Assembly (NCBI GenBank): GCA_030280995.1
Contig: JASXTE010000016.1
Coordinates: forward strand, 14,461,001-14,525,000
DNA length: 64,000 nucleotides
Source of the DNA: Hemileia vastatrix
Taxonomy: Eukaryota > Basidiomycota > Pucciniomycetes > Pucciniales > Zaghouaniaceae
Reading direction: 5' to 3'
Shown here: positions 11,701-22,246 of the stretch, one piece after another
Layout: the number at the start of each line of letters is the position of its first letter
How positions within the stretch are numbered: the first letter of the stretch is position 1
Program-made: the position numbers and the translations under genes
Notes under the pieces: model-generated
The model's database searches: none
What the model saw: the letters and a program-made list of their open reading frames with translations, nothing else
Told to the model about the DNA's origin: nothing

Positions 11701-13092
11701 ATTACAGGATAAGGTAATTTTCATCTCTTCCTGAACAATTCCCAAGACATGAGAACCATGAGCAAAAGCCATAGGGAAAGAGGTAATAGAGGCAACAATA
11801 GAATCCTTTTTTTCACTAGTCAAATGATCACCAAAAGAAGCGGTATTTATTTCATGTAATAAATCATCCATTTCAGTTGTTGTTCTACCTTTACATTGGG
11901 TCAGTGAGTTACAAGATTTCAACAAATGCCCAGAAGGTCTAGGAGAAGAAATTTTGAATTTTCTTTTCCCATTCATTCCTAAGGTAAAGCAATTATTTGC
12001 TGGGTCCAGTTTCACACCAAACATGGTTAAAATATCATTTCCCATAATAAACCAATTGCTCAAATTATCATTTTTCATGACAACAAACTCACAAATAGCT
12101 CTGACAAAACCACCATTATATTTGAAGAATACAGAGGTTTTGTATTTGCCAATAGGAAATAAGGTAGAACCATACCCTCTCCATTTTTTAGAAGTTATAG
12201 GCAATAATTTACTCAAATATTCCTTATCCACTGAAGCCAAAGCTTTTTCAGATACTACACTTCCTCCAGCACCAGAATCAAGAACTACATCAACATTTTT
12301 ACCATTAATGATAACAGGTGCCTTTAAAGGGGATATAGGAATAGAATTGTTAGTAATATCTTTAATTATCTCAGCATTTTCTACTGAAGATAAATTCAAT
12401 ACACAATCTTCAGATATATTATTTAAATAATGGACAACATGTTCCAACATTAAAACATCTTTAACAGATTCATTGTCATAGGAGATATTACTTTCACAGT
12501 CACTGGAAGAATTATTTACATCAAGTTCAACTTCATCAGTGTCTTCATTTTGTTCAACAAGATGAATTTTCTTGTCACAAACATGATCCTTCTGCCACGG
12601 TTTGTTACATTTATAACAAGTATTTGTTGTATATTTTTTAGGTGCAACTGGGGCAGAGGGTTTACCAGATTTTTCTGGGAGCTTTATAGAAGGTTTATTC
12701 TGATCATTATAAGATTTACTAAGGTAATTCTTTGGTTCATATCTATGGTTGAGTAGTACTTCATTACAGATATTAATGAAAGAAGAATTTTCCCTTACAT
12801 GCTCAGTTCTAGCAACAATCAAATCCCTAAGAGAATTTGGTAATTTATACAAGATTTTATCTCTCCAAATATCATAATCCATCTTTGGATCAATTGCTCT
12901 AAGGATTTTAGTTATTTTCATCAGAAAAACAATGGGCTTTTCAACAGAGGAGGATACATATCTAGTATTCTCATACAGTCTCTGCTGAGCTAACCTGAAT
13001 TTTGAACCACCAAACTGATTCTCAATCAAGGATTTCCAATCATTCCATGTATAATGATTGTTATCTAAGAGGACAGATTCATACCACATCAA
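8773..13092 (-). CDS. Element C polyprotein: capsid end, zinc knuckle, protease, RT, RNase H, integrase, chromodomain
   Basis: 1439 residues, open throughout. In order: retrotransposon gag domain (about 1-120), a zinc knuckle with C159, C162, H170, C172, protease DSGA (272-275), RT with YIDD (627-630), RNase H with TDAS (775-778), and integrase with H1009, H1016, C1046, C1049 and D1079, D1141, E1177 (D-E spacing 35). The C-terminal chromodomain covers roughly 1380-1439. It would supply all enzymes for reverse transcription and targeted insertion. Position 599 is Cys in MPFCPKNAP, where B, E and H have Gly, so activity is not certain. The start shown is an internal Met after a stop at about 13179-13177; the natural protein begins further upstream in gag. 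Confidence 0.9.
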   Translation of the reverse strand: MMWYESVLLDNNHYTWNDWKSLIENQFGGSKFRLAQQRLYENTRYVSSSVEKPIVFLMKITKILRAIDPKMDYDIWRDKILYKLPNSLRDLIVARTEHVRENSSFINICNEVLLNHRYEPKNYLSKSYNDQNKPSIKLPEKSGKPSAPVAPKKYTTNTCYKCNKPWQKDHVCDKKIHLVEQNEDTDEVELDVNNSSSDCESNISYDNESVKDVLMLEHVVHYLNNISEDCVLNLSSVENAEIIKDITNNSIPISPLKAPVIINGKNVDVVLDSGAGGSVVSEKALASVDKEYLSKLLPITSKKWRGYGSTLFPIGKYKTSVFFKYNGGFVRAICEFVVMKNDNLSNWFIMGNDILTMFGVKLDPANNCFTLGMNGKRKFKISSPRPSGHLLKSCNSLTQCKGRTTTEMDDLLHEINTASFGDHLTSEKKDSIVASITSFPMAFAHGSHVLGIVQEEMKITLSCNLSDIPPSLKKKPYPASPSKRKDIEDNIETLLKMNIIEKVDVTPKYCVISPVLISYEKDKARLCGDYRALNTYTVDDIYPLPRINSIHATLQGAKFISCLDGNKGYHQVPVEKNSQNFLLIATHMGIYKYVMMPFCPKNAPSVFQKVMDNTFHQEIIEGWLMVYIDDIIVFSKTFDEHMIHLNRVFQKMDEINMTLSLKKCKFGFQSLKVLGHVVSGLQICVDHNKVAAIQNVKAPTSVREIEGFLGMCGYYRQYIKNYQVIALPLTKLTRKDVAFLWNNDCQKAFDTLKSCLMTAPILALPDFNKPFVLYTDASFIGLGAALHQKQIINDKSSEVVICYISRTIRNSELKYGATQLEYLAVVWALEKLHYYLDDQKFELVTDCSAVKSLLNLKTPNRHMFRWQLAVQEYRGRMTIIHRAGNVHSNLDMLSRLPLPNNDSNPAYVPEDDTVHIHGIFIVDMEEELLQLILDSYDKDSDLNKLVTILNDPKNASIQALIKTLPAKYQNALNKGKFSIEDGYIYYRRKLTNVIVIPPSMKETILKLCHDDILAGHFDLEKTLIRIKNTAWWANMSEDTKLYVESCDSCQKSKRLTGKRAGLLQHIEAPSAPWQIINMDFVTGLPVAGKDSFNSCWVIEDRFTKMCKFIPTHKDVSTKELAFLWWSYMFNIIGFPKAIISDRDPKFTSEFWTSLMDICGCELKLSTAHHPQTDGLAERMIQTLEDIIRRYCAFGLEYKDNDRFTHDWVTLLPGLEFAYNSTVHSVTEKKPFELWLGYVPNTPAQILNNKLPKLELHPGVKSFMQMQQLCRKHAQSCIDKAFEYEKKRWDKSHKEYTFNKGDEVLISTVHFNLQGNHKLKDPFVGPFVVKRMVGDNTVEVVLYSPYDRKHPVFPISLLKPYTSNSDLFPKRRGRPKKNPQEVTETAEIDKILNDRIITSERGTEYLLRYKNKSSEHDAWIPGKEISNLPALLKKYKKKKS

Positions 13093-13176
13093 GGCTACAT
13101 TGGAAAATAAAGAAATTAGCTTAGAAACAATTTCCTCATCAGGTAGTTTATAAGATCTTTTTAAATTATCAATTCT

Positions 13177-13992
13177 CTAGATAAAGTGTTGCCAATCAGA
13201 GGAAGAATCACCATCAAAGGTAGGATATTGGTCTAACTTAGGCCAATTTTTCTGACTACTGGGATGGTCCACTTTTTGGTTTGAATTATTCATTATTAAT
13301 AATTCCTGAAGTTTAGCCAGGTGTTCAGAAATTTCATTATTTACAGAAACAGCTGGTGCATGACCATCACAAGATTTTTTGCTAGTAGCAAAAGATTTTA
13401 CAGACTCATTGTCAGTTTGTTTAATGGTTGAAATATGAGGAAGAAAGGATGAACTTTGTTCAGGTTTTTTCCCTTTATTTTTATGCAGCTTATTTACAGA
13501 AATCTCATTTAATTCATTATTGATGGTTAAGGTTGAGAACTTTTCCTGTAGGTCAGACACATAGTTTCTTATTCTTGGAATTTCAGACATCTGGTCATTT
13601 ACTTTTGCAAGAGATAGAACATTTCTGTCCTCAGAAACTGAGTTTTTGGTACTTAGTGCATGGAAATCATTTTTTAGCTTCTTAAACTCATTTTGCAGAG
13701 ATTTTATTTCATTCTTGAATGAATAATTTTCCTCAATAAGGAGTTTCAATTCACTCAAGGTCTTATGTAGACTGATATTTCTATCTGAGATAGCTCTATG
13801 GTCACTTCTTATTTGTTTTTGTTGACTAAGAACAATATTCAAGGTTTCTTTGATTTTTAAATAAGCTGTATCTTGTACAGAAGAACTCACTTTACATTGC
13901 AAGTGTAAATTATTTAATCTATCATTTTCATGGATTAACACATCTCTCACATGTTTGTCTTTCACAATATTAAAATCAAGGGTATCTTTCAA
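13177..13992 (-). pseudogene. Element C gag, middle part (coiled coil)
   Basis: 271 codons matching 17000-17810 of element B. It has a long helical segment (LHKTLSELKLLIEENYSFKNEIKSL split over 13680-13790) that looks like a coiled coil, then a Ser-rich linker and SSDWQHFI, where a TAG ends it. B has CAA at that codon, E has TAA and H has TGC. Downstream the frame resumes and joins the polyprotein, so one stop separates this from pol. Confidence 0.7.
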
Positions 13993-14447
13993 TATTTCCT
14001 CAGAAGTTTTTCCATTAAGGTATAGATTTCAGGGGGAACAGAATCATTTTTAATTGCAAGAGAGGGATTAATTAAAGATGTAGAAGTTAAATGTAAAGGT
14101 TCATCAAATGACAATTTGCTAATTACATCAATAGGGCTACTAGTTACAGGAAGCTGTCTTTTAACAGGTTTAACTGTTCTTTCACCATGTTCAATAATAT
14201 TACCTACAGAAGAAGATTTATTAGAAAACATACCCAAGTGACTATCAACCAAATTACTTACAATGGCAGAGGAGGAAACTTCCCCTGGGACTGGGTTTGG
14301 GATTGTGCTTGGGTTTTCTTTCTCCTTCCTTGTTGGTAGGGATGAGGAGGTGGATGGAAATTGGGTGTTCTGGATGGGCCAGGCTGATGATGAGGAGGGT
14401 GTTGCACATTCTGTTGGTAGTGACTCATTAGATAATCCCATTTCCAT
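13989..14447 (-). pseudogene. Element C gag segment with one-base frameshift
   Basis: This is the main gag frame from MEMGLSNESLP through SHLGMFSNKSS and GERTVKPVKRQLP. It runs into a stop after YTLMEKLLRKY because one base is missing compared with B (YTLIEKTSEEILK). The next segment (13992 downwards) continues in the shifted frame. Apart from this deletion and the stop at 13177, gag is well preserved. Confidence 0.7.
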
Positions 14448-14917
14448 TGCTCTATTTCCATAGTATTTGGATTTTGGATGGTTGAGCCTGAAACTGAGGC
14501 TGATTGGGAGGCAACTGAGGAGGGGCCTGGGCCTGAATCTGGTTCCTGAGTTCTTGGACCTGATCCCACAATGTGTCTACCTTTGCTTTGTACGTCATAT
14601 TTTCTGTCTTCAACTCTTTTATATGACTGGATAGGTTGCTGATTTGTTGTGGCAGAGGAAGCTTTTTTATTTTGAAGCCTTTTGGAAGACCTTCTTGAGG
14701 CACTAGAGGCTTTACTTCCTTCTGTGGTACTGGGGGAAGGGGGTTTGGTTTGTTTGCATTTCCTGTCATTTCCACATCCTGCAGTATGTGAATTCTTTGT
14801 GTTAGTGTAAGATTTTTTATGACCAACTTTAGAAGAACTTACAGTGTCAGCATCATAGTCAATTTCTATTTCATCCACTTGCATGTTATCCATTTTTTCT
14901 GCCAAATTGTTGGACAT
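14258..14917 (-). pseudogene. Element C gag N terminus, fused to the second frame by a small deletion
   Basis: It starts MSNNLAEKMDNMQVDEIE at ATG 14917 and has an acidic, then Lys/Ser-rich N terminus. A deletion of roughly 25 bases compared with B (near 14460-14480) moves the reading from the main gag frame into the overlapping frame, so it ends with EQWKWDYLMSHYQ and KFPPLPL-stop. In B these two ends belong to different frames. Confidence 0.65.
14452..14769 (-). CDS. Element C: conserved overlapping frame in the gag leader (shortened)
   Basis: It starts MTGNANKPNPLPP at ATG 14769, equivalent to B 7051. It keeps the helix QQISNLSSHIKELKTEN and VDTLWDQVQELRNQ, but ends early (PSKIQILWK-stop) because of the deletion noted for the main frame. 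Conservation of the start, helix and spacing with B and E suggests this frame is or was translated. Confidence 0.45.
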   Translation of the reverse strand: MTGNANKPNPLPPVPQKEVKPLVPQEGLPKGFKIKKLPLPQQISNLSSHIKELKTENMTYKAKVDTLWDQVQELRNQIQAQAPPQLPPNQPQFQAQPSKIQILWK

Positions 14918-15606
14918 ACTAGTGGGAAGATTTTAATTTACTTATTATTTATTGAAAAAAATAATAAAGGTTAGTCAATAATTGCTCCAAATAATAAAAA
15001 AAAATTTATTAATTAAATTATAGAAAAAATAATTTTCAATATAAAGTAATAATTAAAAAAAAATTAATTTTAAAAGAAATGGATTGCAAGGTTAAATTGG
15101 GAATAACAATCAAGTTAATTCAACCAATTAATTACCAATATTAAATATGGCAATATATTTGGGACTAAGCAAAATGTACTTTTAACTCAACCAAAATTAA
15201 CAATAATTAATAATAATAAAAAATTAAATTAATAATTCATTTTGTATTAATAAAAAATGTCAATTATTCTAGGACTAAGAGGATTTAACACTCTATAATG
15301 GTCAACTAGGAAAAAAAAAATTTTTTAAAATTGAACACTTACACTCAGTGAATCAGCAATTAAGCCACAATCACTGTTATTGCAATAAAAATATAGTAAT
15401 ATGAGTGAGAGGCGCAAGGTGAACTTACTATAGTGATCGAAAAATCACTTCAAAATAATATAAAAATTAATATTATATAAACCTAAGATGTCGAACCCAA
15501 GTTCGAAAAACAGTCGCGGCAAAAGTTTCGTTTTGCTAGGTGGTCCGTGCGTTTTGTCGTTCGTTGCCAGGCTCAATCGTCGTCCTCGTTTGGAAAGGTC
15601 CCCAGT
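14918..15606 (-). other. Element C leader and primer-site region
   Basis: No gene. Read on the minus strand the first bases after the LTR are ACTGGGGACCTTTCC, the candidate primer-binding region shared with E, H and L. A perfect palindrome TCGAAC-CCAA-GTTCGA lies at 15491-15506. The rest is AT-rich with AGTTGACC/TCCTAG motifs as in B. Confidence 0.6.
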
Positions 15607-16743
15607 TGTCGGTCAGTCGTCTAGAAGAGGTAAGGAAAATAGGAGAAAAGGAGGAGAGAAGGAGGAGGACAAGGGAAAATAAAGAAATAAATCAAAATAA
15701 TATATATTTAATTTATTTGAGAGGGAAACAACGGTGAGCAACTTTGAGAGGTGACAAAATCTTAGATTTTATTAACAAGAATATTTTTAAATGTAAGGGT
15801 TCTGAGCGGCAAACAATTTCAATTACTATCAGACTTAAAGCAACCTTTACTTTGTTATATAGACTTTTAATTAGATTTGTATTACTAATAAAAAAAATAT
15901 AAATGTAATAAAATAGTTATTTAATTTGTTGAGTGTGTAATAAGTGATGAGGCTACAGGGGATTATCCAAGGCCCTTTTATAGGCAATGGGTCCTCTGAA
16001 GCGCTACTATATTTGTAAATACAATGATTAGAATGGAATAAAACAAATATATCAAAAGAGTAAATGAAACATAACAATATAGAGAAAAACATGAAACAAA
16101 TAATTAAAACCCCAATTAAGAATCCAATTTCCCCGCCATTAATTCCCAAATCAGTAAGTGAAAATAGTGAATAACTAAACAAGATTGGAACATAGGAACT
16201 ATGAGAAAAATAATTCCAAACAGATGGTACAATCTGATTAAAGGATATTTTAAGTGAAACAAAAAATACTTTGACGCAACAAAACATGTAATTAATCTCA
16301 ATTCAGTCTAAATTAATTTATTTGTTTTTTCTAACACAATTAAGGGTCAAATGAAGCGTCATTAATTATTGTTTAGTATCATATGAGAGGTATTATTTAA
16401 TATATAAATTTAAGTAATTAATTTAAATATATTATAAGTCAATTTTACACTTATAATTATAATATATGTTTTTCAATTAATTAAATATAAATTTATAATT
16501 ATTAAATACATAAAAATGCGCCATTATTTGTAGAATATATTATATTATGTTCAATTTAACTGTATATAAAAATATATATAACCAATAAATTTAATGTAAC
16601 ACTTGTATATAATAAAATACTTATATAATTTCATTATGCAATAAAATATTAAGTTATATTCATTAAATACAATTCTTACCCACTCTTTAAGGTTTTATAA
16701 GTTATATATCATTTACTGGACTCCTGGAATAGCCTGGCTGACA
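15607..16743 (-). mobile_element. Element C 5' LTR
   Basis: 1137 bp, almost identical to 7601-8737. Differences seen by eye include TGTCGG/TGTTGG at the terminus and GAGCGGC/GCGCGGC near 15806. Right flank GATAG. Confidence 0.95.
15975..15982 (-). promoter_or_regulatory. TATA box of element C 5' LTR
   Basis: TATAAAAG on the minus strand in the context TTGCCTATAAAAGGGCC, matching the other family I LTRs. Confidence 0.6.
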
Positions 16744-16748
16744 GATAG

Positions 16749-18087
16749 TCACTTGGGAATGTTTTCTGATAAGACTTCCTCTGCAGGTAATATTATTGAG
16801 AATGGTGAAAGAACAGTTAAACCTGTTAAAAGACAGCTTCCTGTAACTAGTAGCCCTATTAATGTAATTAGCAAATTATCCTTTGATGAACCTTTACATT
16901 TGACTTCTACTTCTTTAATTAATCCTTCTCTTGCAATTAAGAATGATTCTATTTCCCCTGAAGCCTATACCTTAATTGAGAAAACTTCTGAAGAAATATT
17001 AAAAGATACCCTTGATTTTATAGTTGTGAAAGACAAACATTTGAGAGATGTGTTAATCCATGAGAATGATAGATTAAATAATTTGCACTTGCAATGTAAA
17101 GTAAGTTCTTCTGTACAGGATACAGCTTATTTTAAAATCAAAGAAACCTTGAATATTGTTCTTAGCCAACAAAAACAAATAAGGAGTGACCATAGAGCTA
17201 TCTCAGATAAAAATATCAATCTACATAAGACCTTGAGTGAATTGAAACCCCTTATTGAAGAAAATTATTCATTAAAAAGTGAAATAAAATCTCTTCAAAA
17301 TGAGTTTAAAAAGCTAAAGAATGATTTCCATGCACTAAGTGCCAAACACACAGTTTCTGAGAGCAGAAATGTTCTATCTCTTGCAAAAGTAAATGACCAG
17401 ATTTTTGAAATTCCAAGGATAAGAAACTATGTGTCTGACCTGCAGGAAAAATTCTCAACCTTAATCATCAATAATGGTATGAATGAGAATGCTGTCCATA
17501 AGCTGCATAAAAAAGAAAAAGAACCTGAGCAGAGTTCCTCCTTTCTTCCTCATATTTCAACCATTAAACAAACTGACAATGAGTCTGTAAAATCTTTTTC
17601 TACTAGCAAAAAATCTTGTGACGGTCATGCACCAGCTGTTTCTGTAAATAATGAAATTTCTGAACACCTGGCTAAACTTCAGGATTTATTACTAAAGAAT
17701 AATTCAAACCAAAAAATGGACCATCCCAGTAGTCAGAAAAATTGGCCTAAGTTGCACCAATATCCTACCTTTGATGGTGATTCTTCTTCTGATTGGCAAC
17801 ACTTTATCCAAAGAATTGATTATTTAAAGATATCTTATAAACTACCTGATGAGGAAATTGTTTCTAAGCTAATTTCTTTATTTTCCAATGTAGCCTTGAT
17901 GTGGTATGAATCTTTCCTTTTGGATAACAATCATTATACACGGAATGATTGGAAATCCTTGATTGAGAATCAGTTTGGTGGTTCAAAATTCAGGTTAGCT
18001 CAACAAAGACTGTGTGAAAATACTAGATATGTATCCTCCTCTGTTGAAAAGCCCATTGTTTTTCTTATGAAAGTAACAAAATCCTGA
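16749..18087 (+). pseudogene. Element B gag, continued after element C
   Basis: It continues the frame broken at 7600 (NLVD-S-HLGMFSDKTSS). It contains the coiled-coil region (LSELKPLIEENYSLKSEIKSL, 17230-17300), a Ser-rich linker, and the retrotransposon gag core (SDWQHFIQRIDYLKISYKLPDEE). It ends at TGA 18085-18087 after MKVTKS because one base is missing in ACAAAATCC compared with ACTAAAATCC in C. E has exactly the same deletion. The frame resumes at about 18088-18105. Confidence 0.8.
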
Positions 18088-18104
18088 GAGCAATTGATCC
18101 AAAG

Positions 18105-19358
18105 ATGGATTATGATATTTGGAGAGATAAAATCTTGTATAATTTACCAAATTCTCTTAGAGATTTGATTGTGGCTAGAACTGAGCATGTAAGGGAAAAT
18201 TCTTCTTTCATTAATATCTGTAATGAGGTACTACTCAACCATAGATATGAACCAAAGAATTACCTTGGTAAATCTTATAATGATCAGAATAAACATTCTA
18301 CAAAGCTCCCAGAAAAATCTGGTAAACCCTCTGCCCCAGTTTCACCTAAAAAATATGCAACAAATACTTGTTATAAATGTAACAAACCATGGCAAAAGGG
18401 TCATGCTTGTGACAAGAAAATTCATCTTGTTGAACAAAATGAAGACACTGATGAAGCTGAAATTGATGTCAATAATTCTTCTAGTGATTGTGAAAGTAAT
18501 ATTTCCTATGGCAATGACTCTGTTAAAGATGTTTTAATGTTAGAACAGGATGTCCATTATTTAGATAATATATCTGAAGAATGTGTATTGGATTTATCTT
18601 CAGTGGAAAATTCTGAAATAATTAAAGATATTACTAACAATTCTATAGCCATATCCCCCTTGAAAGCACCTGTTATCATTAATGGTAAAAATGTTGATGT
18701 AGTTCTTGACTCTGGCTCTGGAGGAAGTGTAATCTCTGAAAAGGCTTTAGCTTCAGTAGATAAGGATTATTTGAGTAAATTATTACCTATAACTTCTGAA
18801 AAATGGAGAGGGTATGGTTCTACCTTAATTCCTATTGGCAAATACAAATCCTCTGTATTCTTCAAATATAATGGTGGTTTTGTCAGAGATATTTGTGAAT
18901 TTGTTGTCATGCAAAATAATAATTTAAGCAATTGGTTTATTATGGGAAATGATATTTTAACCATGTTTGGTGTGAAATTGGACCCAGCAAATAATTGCTT
19001 CACCTTGGGATTGAATGGCAAAAGGAAATTCAAAATTTCCTCCTCTAAAAAACCTTCTGGGCATCTATTAAGGTCTTGTAACTCACTAATCCAGTGTAAA
19101 GGCAGAACAACAATTGAAATGGATGATTTATTAAATGAAATAAATACTGCTTCTTTTGGTGATCAGTTAACTAGTGAACAAAAGGATTCTATTATTGCCT
19201 CAATTACCTCTATCCATATGGCTTTTGCTCATGGTTCTCATGTCTTAGGAATTGTTCAAGAAGAAATGAAAATTACTTTATCCTGTAACTTGAGTGATAT
19301 CACTCCTAGTCTTAAAAAAACCATATCCTGCTTCTCCAACAAAAAGAAAGGATATTGA
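18105..19358 (+). pseudogene. Element B: zinc knuckle and protease, start of RT linker
   Basis: 417 codons with a zinc knuckle CYKCNKPWQKGHAC near 18370-18412 and the protease site DSGSGG near 18708-18725 (C has DSGAGG). It closely matches C throughout. It ends in a frameshift at LKKTISCFSNKK, where C reads LKKKPYPASPSKRK. Loss of one A in the Lys run explains this. Confidence 0.8.
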
Positions 19359-19401
19359 AGATAATATTGCCACATTATTAAAAATGAATATCATTTAGAA
19401 A

Positions 19402-19821
19402 GTGGATTTCACCCCCAAATATTGTGTCATCTCCCCAGTCTTGATTTCTTATGAAAAAGATAAGGCTAGATTATGTGGTGATTACAGAGCATTGAACACT
19501 TATACTGTTGATGATATCTATCCTTTACCCAGAATAAATTCAATACATGCTACCTTGCAAGGTGCAAAAATTATTAGTTGTCTGGATGGTAATAAAGGAT
19601 ATCATCAAGTTCCAGTTGAGAAAAATTCTCAAAGCTTTTTGCTTATTGCTACTCATATGGGAATATATAAGTATGTTTGGATGCCATTTGGCCCTAAAAA
19701 TGCTCATTCAGTTTTTCAAAAAGTCATGGATAACACTTTCCATCAGGAAATAATTGTAGGATGGCTCATGGTTTATATTGATGACATTATAATTTTTTCT
19801 AAAATTTTGATGATCATATGA
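19402..19821 (+). pseudogene. Element B reverse transcriptase, N-terminal half
   Basis: RT motifs are visible: CGDYRALNTYTVDDIYPLP, CLDGNKGYHQVPVEKNS, MPFGPKNAHS and the catalytic YIDD near 19777-19788. A stop (TAG 19396-19398) lies upstream, and a frameshift just after YIDDIIIFSK ends it. MPFG is intact here, unlike in C. Confidence 0.8.
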
Positions 19822-19904
19822 TTCACTTAAACAGAGTTTTCCAGAAAATGGATGAAATCAATATGACCTTTTCCTTAAAAAAGTGTAAATTTGGTTTTTA
19901 ATCC

Positions 19905-20894
19905 TTGAAAGTCCTTGGCCATGCTGTGTCAGGCTTACAAATTGGTGTAGACCAAAACAAAGTTGCTGCCATTCAAAATGTGAAAGCACCAACTTCTGTA
20001 AGAGAAATCCAATTTTTTTTGGGTATGTGTGGCTATTATAGACAATATATTAAAAATTATCAGGTCATAGCCTTGCCTCTTACAAAACTGACCAGAAACG
20101 ATGTTGCCTTTCTCTGGAATAATGACTTTCAAAAAGCTTTTGATACATTAAAAAGTTGCTTAATGACAGCCCCTATATTGGCTCTTCCAGATTTCAACAA
20201 ACCTTTTGTCCTATACACAGATGCTAGCTTTTTTGGTCTGGGTGCTGCCCTTCATCAGAAACAAATTATAAATGATAAATCCTCAGAGGTTGTAATTTGT
20301 TATATATCAAGAACCTTGAGAAATAGTGAATTGAAATATGGTGCCACTCAATTAGAGTGCTTAGCAGTTGTCTGGGCTCTGGAGAAACTTCATTACTATC
20401 TAGATGACCAAAGGTTTGAATTGGTAACTGACTGTAGTGCTGTAAAGTCCCTCTTAAACCTGAAAACACCTAACAGACATATGTTCAGGTGGCAACTTGC
20501 TGTACAAGAATACAGAGGATGGATGACAATTATCCATAGGGCTGGAAATGTTCACTCCAATTTTGATATGCTGTCTAAATTGCCTCTTCCAAATAATGAC
20601 TCAAATCCTGCTTATGTACCTGAAGATGATACTGTGCATATCCATGGTATATTTGTAGTAGATATGGAAGAAGTGTTATTGCAATTAATACTTGATTCAT
20701 ATGATAAAGATTCTGATTTAAATAAATTGGTTACTATCTTAAATGATCCTAAGAATGCTTCAATTCAAGCATTAATAAAAACTCTTCCTGCAAAGTATCA
20801 AAATGCTTTGAGTAAAAGAAAGTTTTCTATTGAAGATGGTTATATATATTATAGAAGAAAGCTTACTAATGTAATTGTAATTCCCCTTCTATGA
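19905..20894 (+). pseudogene. Element B: RT end, RNase H and integrase N terminus
   Basis: It follows a TAA at 19900-19902. It contains the end of RT (VLGHAVSGLQIGVDQNK), the tether region, RNase H (YTDASFFGLGAALHQK, ELKYGATQLECLAVVWALEK) and the start of integrase (YIYYRRKLTNVIVIP). A one-base loss in IPPSMKE moves the frame into the following piece. Confidence 0.8.
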
Positions 20895-22111
20895 AAGAAA
20901 CTATCCTCAAACTTTGTCATGATGACATATTAGCTGGTCATTTTGATCTTGAAAAGGCAATGATTAGACTCAAAAACACTGCTTGGTGGGCTAATATGTC
21001 TGAAGATGCAAAATTATATGTTGAATCTTGTGATTCATGCCAGAAATCCAAAAGAATGACTGGTAAGAGAGCAGGGTTATTAGAGCAAATTGAAGCACCT
21101 GATGCTCCCTGGCAAATCATTAATATGGATTTTGTTACTGGTCTTCCTATTGCAGGTAAAGAAAATTATAATTCTTGTTGGGTAATAGTGGATAGATTTA
21201 CTAAAATGTGCAAATTTGTTCCCACCCATAAAGATGTCTCCACCAAAGACTTGGCTTTCTTATGGTGGTGTAATATGTTCAATATAGTTGGATTCCCTAG
21301 AGCCATTATATCTGACAGAGATACAAAATTTACATCTGAATTCTGGATTTCTCTTATGGATATATGTGGTTGTGAATTAAAATTATCTACTGCTCACCAT
21401 CCCCAAACTGATGGTCTAGCTGAAAGAATGATTCAAACTCTAGAGGATATGATTAGAAGGTATTGTGCCTTTGGATTGGAATATAGAGACAATGACAGAT
21501 TTACTCATGACTGGGTCACCTTATTACCTGGTTGTGGATTTGCTAATAATAGCACTGTTCACTCTGTTACTCAAAAGAAACCTTTTGAGCTTTGGTGGGG
21601 TTATGTCCCTCATACTCCTGCTCAAATACTCAATAGTAAATTGCCTAAATTGGAATTACACCCTTGTGTCAAATCTTTTGTTCAAATGCAACAAATGTAC
21701 AGAAAACATGCTCAATCTTGTATTGATAAAGCATTTGAATATGAGAAGAAGAGATGGGATAAATCCCATAAAGAACACACATTTAAAGAGGGTGATGAAG
21801 TGTTGATATCTACTGTCCACTTCAGTTTACAGGGTAACAACAAATTAAAAGATCCTTTTGTGGGTCCTTTTGTTGTGAAAAAAATGATTGGAGATAATGC
21901 AGTTGAAGTTGTGTTATACTCTCCATATGATAGAAAAAATCATGTTTTCCCCATTTCCCTGTTAAAACCTTATACTTCCAACAGTGACTTATTTCCAAAA
22001 AGAAGAGGTAGACCTAAAAAATCCCTCAGGAAGTCACAGAAACTGCAGAAATTGATAAAATTCTCAATGATAGAATTATCACTTCTGAAAGAGGTACTGA
22101 GTATTTATTGA
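20891..22111 (+). pseudogene. Element B integrase; chromodomain in a shifted frame
   Basis: The integrase zinc region (HDDILAGHFD...CDSCQKSK), core (INMDFVTGLP, IISDRDTKFTSEFW, HPQTDGLAERMIQ) and KPxxPRRGRPKK basic linker are present. After the basic linker a frameshift follows. The chromodomain-like tail (EIDKILNDRIITSERGTEY...) can still be read in another frame to about 22205. In the core FEFAYNST is changed to GFANNST. Confidence 0.8.
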
Positions 22112-22233
22112 GATTTAAAAATAAGTCATCTGAATATGATGCAAGGATACCTGGTAAAGAAATTTCAATCCTTCCTACTCTATTAAAAAAGTATAAAAAG
22201 AAATAATCATAGCATTTTTTTTATTGTTTTTTT

Positions 22234-22246
22234 AGGAGTGAGGGAG
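22234..22246 (+). promoter_or_regulatory. Element B polypurine tract
   Basis: AGGAGTGAGGGAG directly precedes TGTCAG of the 3' LTR. Confidence 0.8.

Larger units (their letters stand above)
7601..16743 (-). mobile_element. Element C: near-complete family I chromodomain Ty3/gypsy retrotransposon
   Basis: It runs on the minus strand: 5' LTR 15607-16743, leader, gag 14917-13177 with defects, pol 13092-8773, polypurine tract, and 3' LTR 7601-8737. It interrupts the gag of element B in opposite orientation, with a perfect GATAG duplication. The reconstructed target matches its own gag sequence at 14251-14270, so it inserted into a relative. Low LTR divergence and an open pol frame make it the youngest element here. 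Confidence 0.95.
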
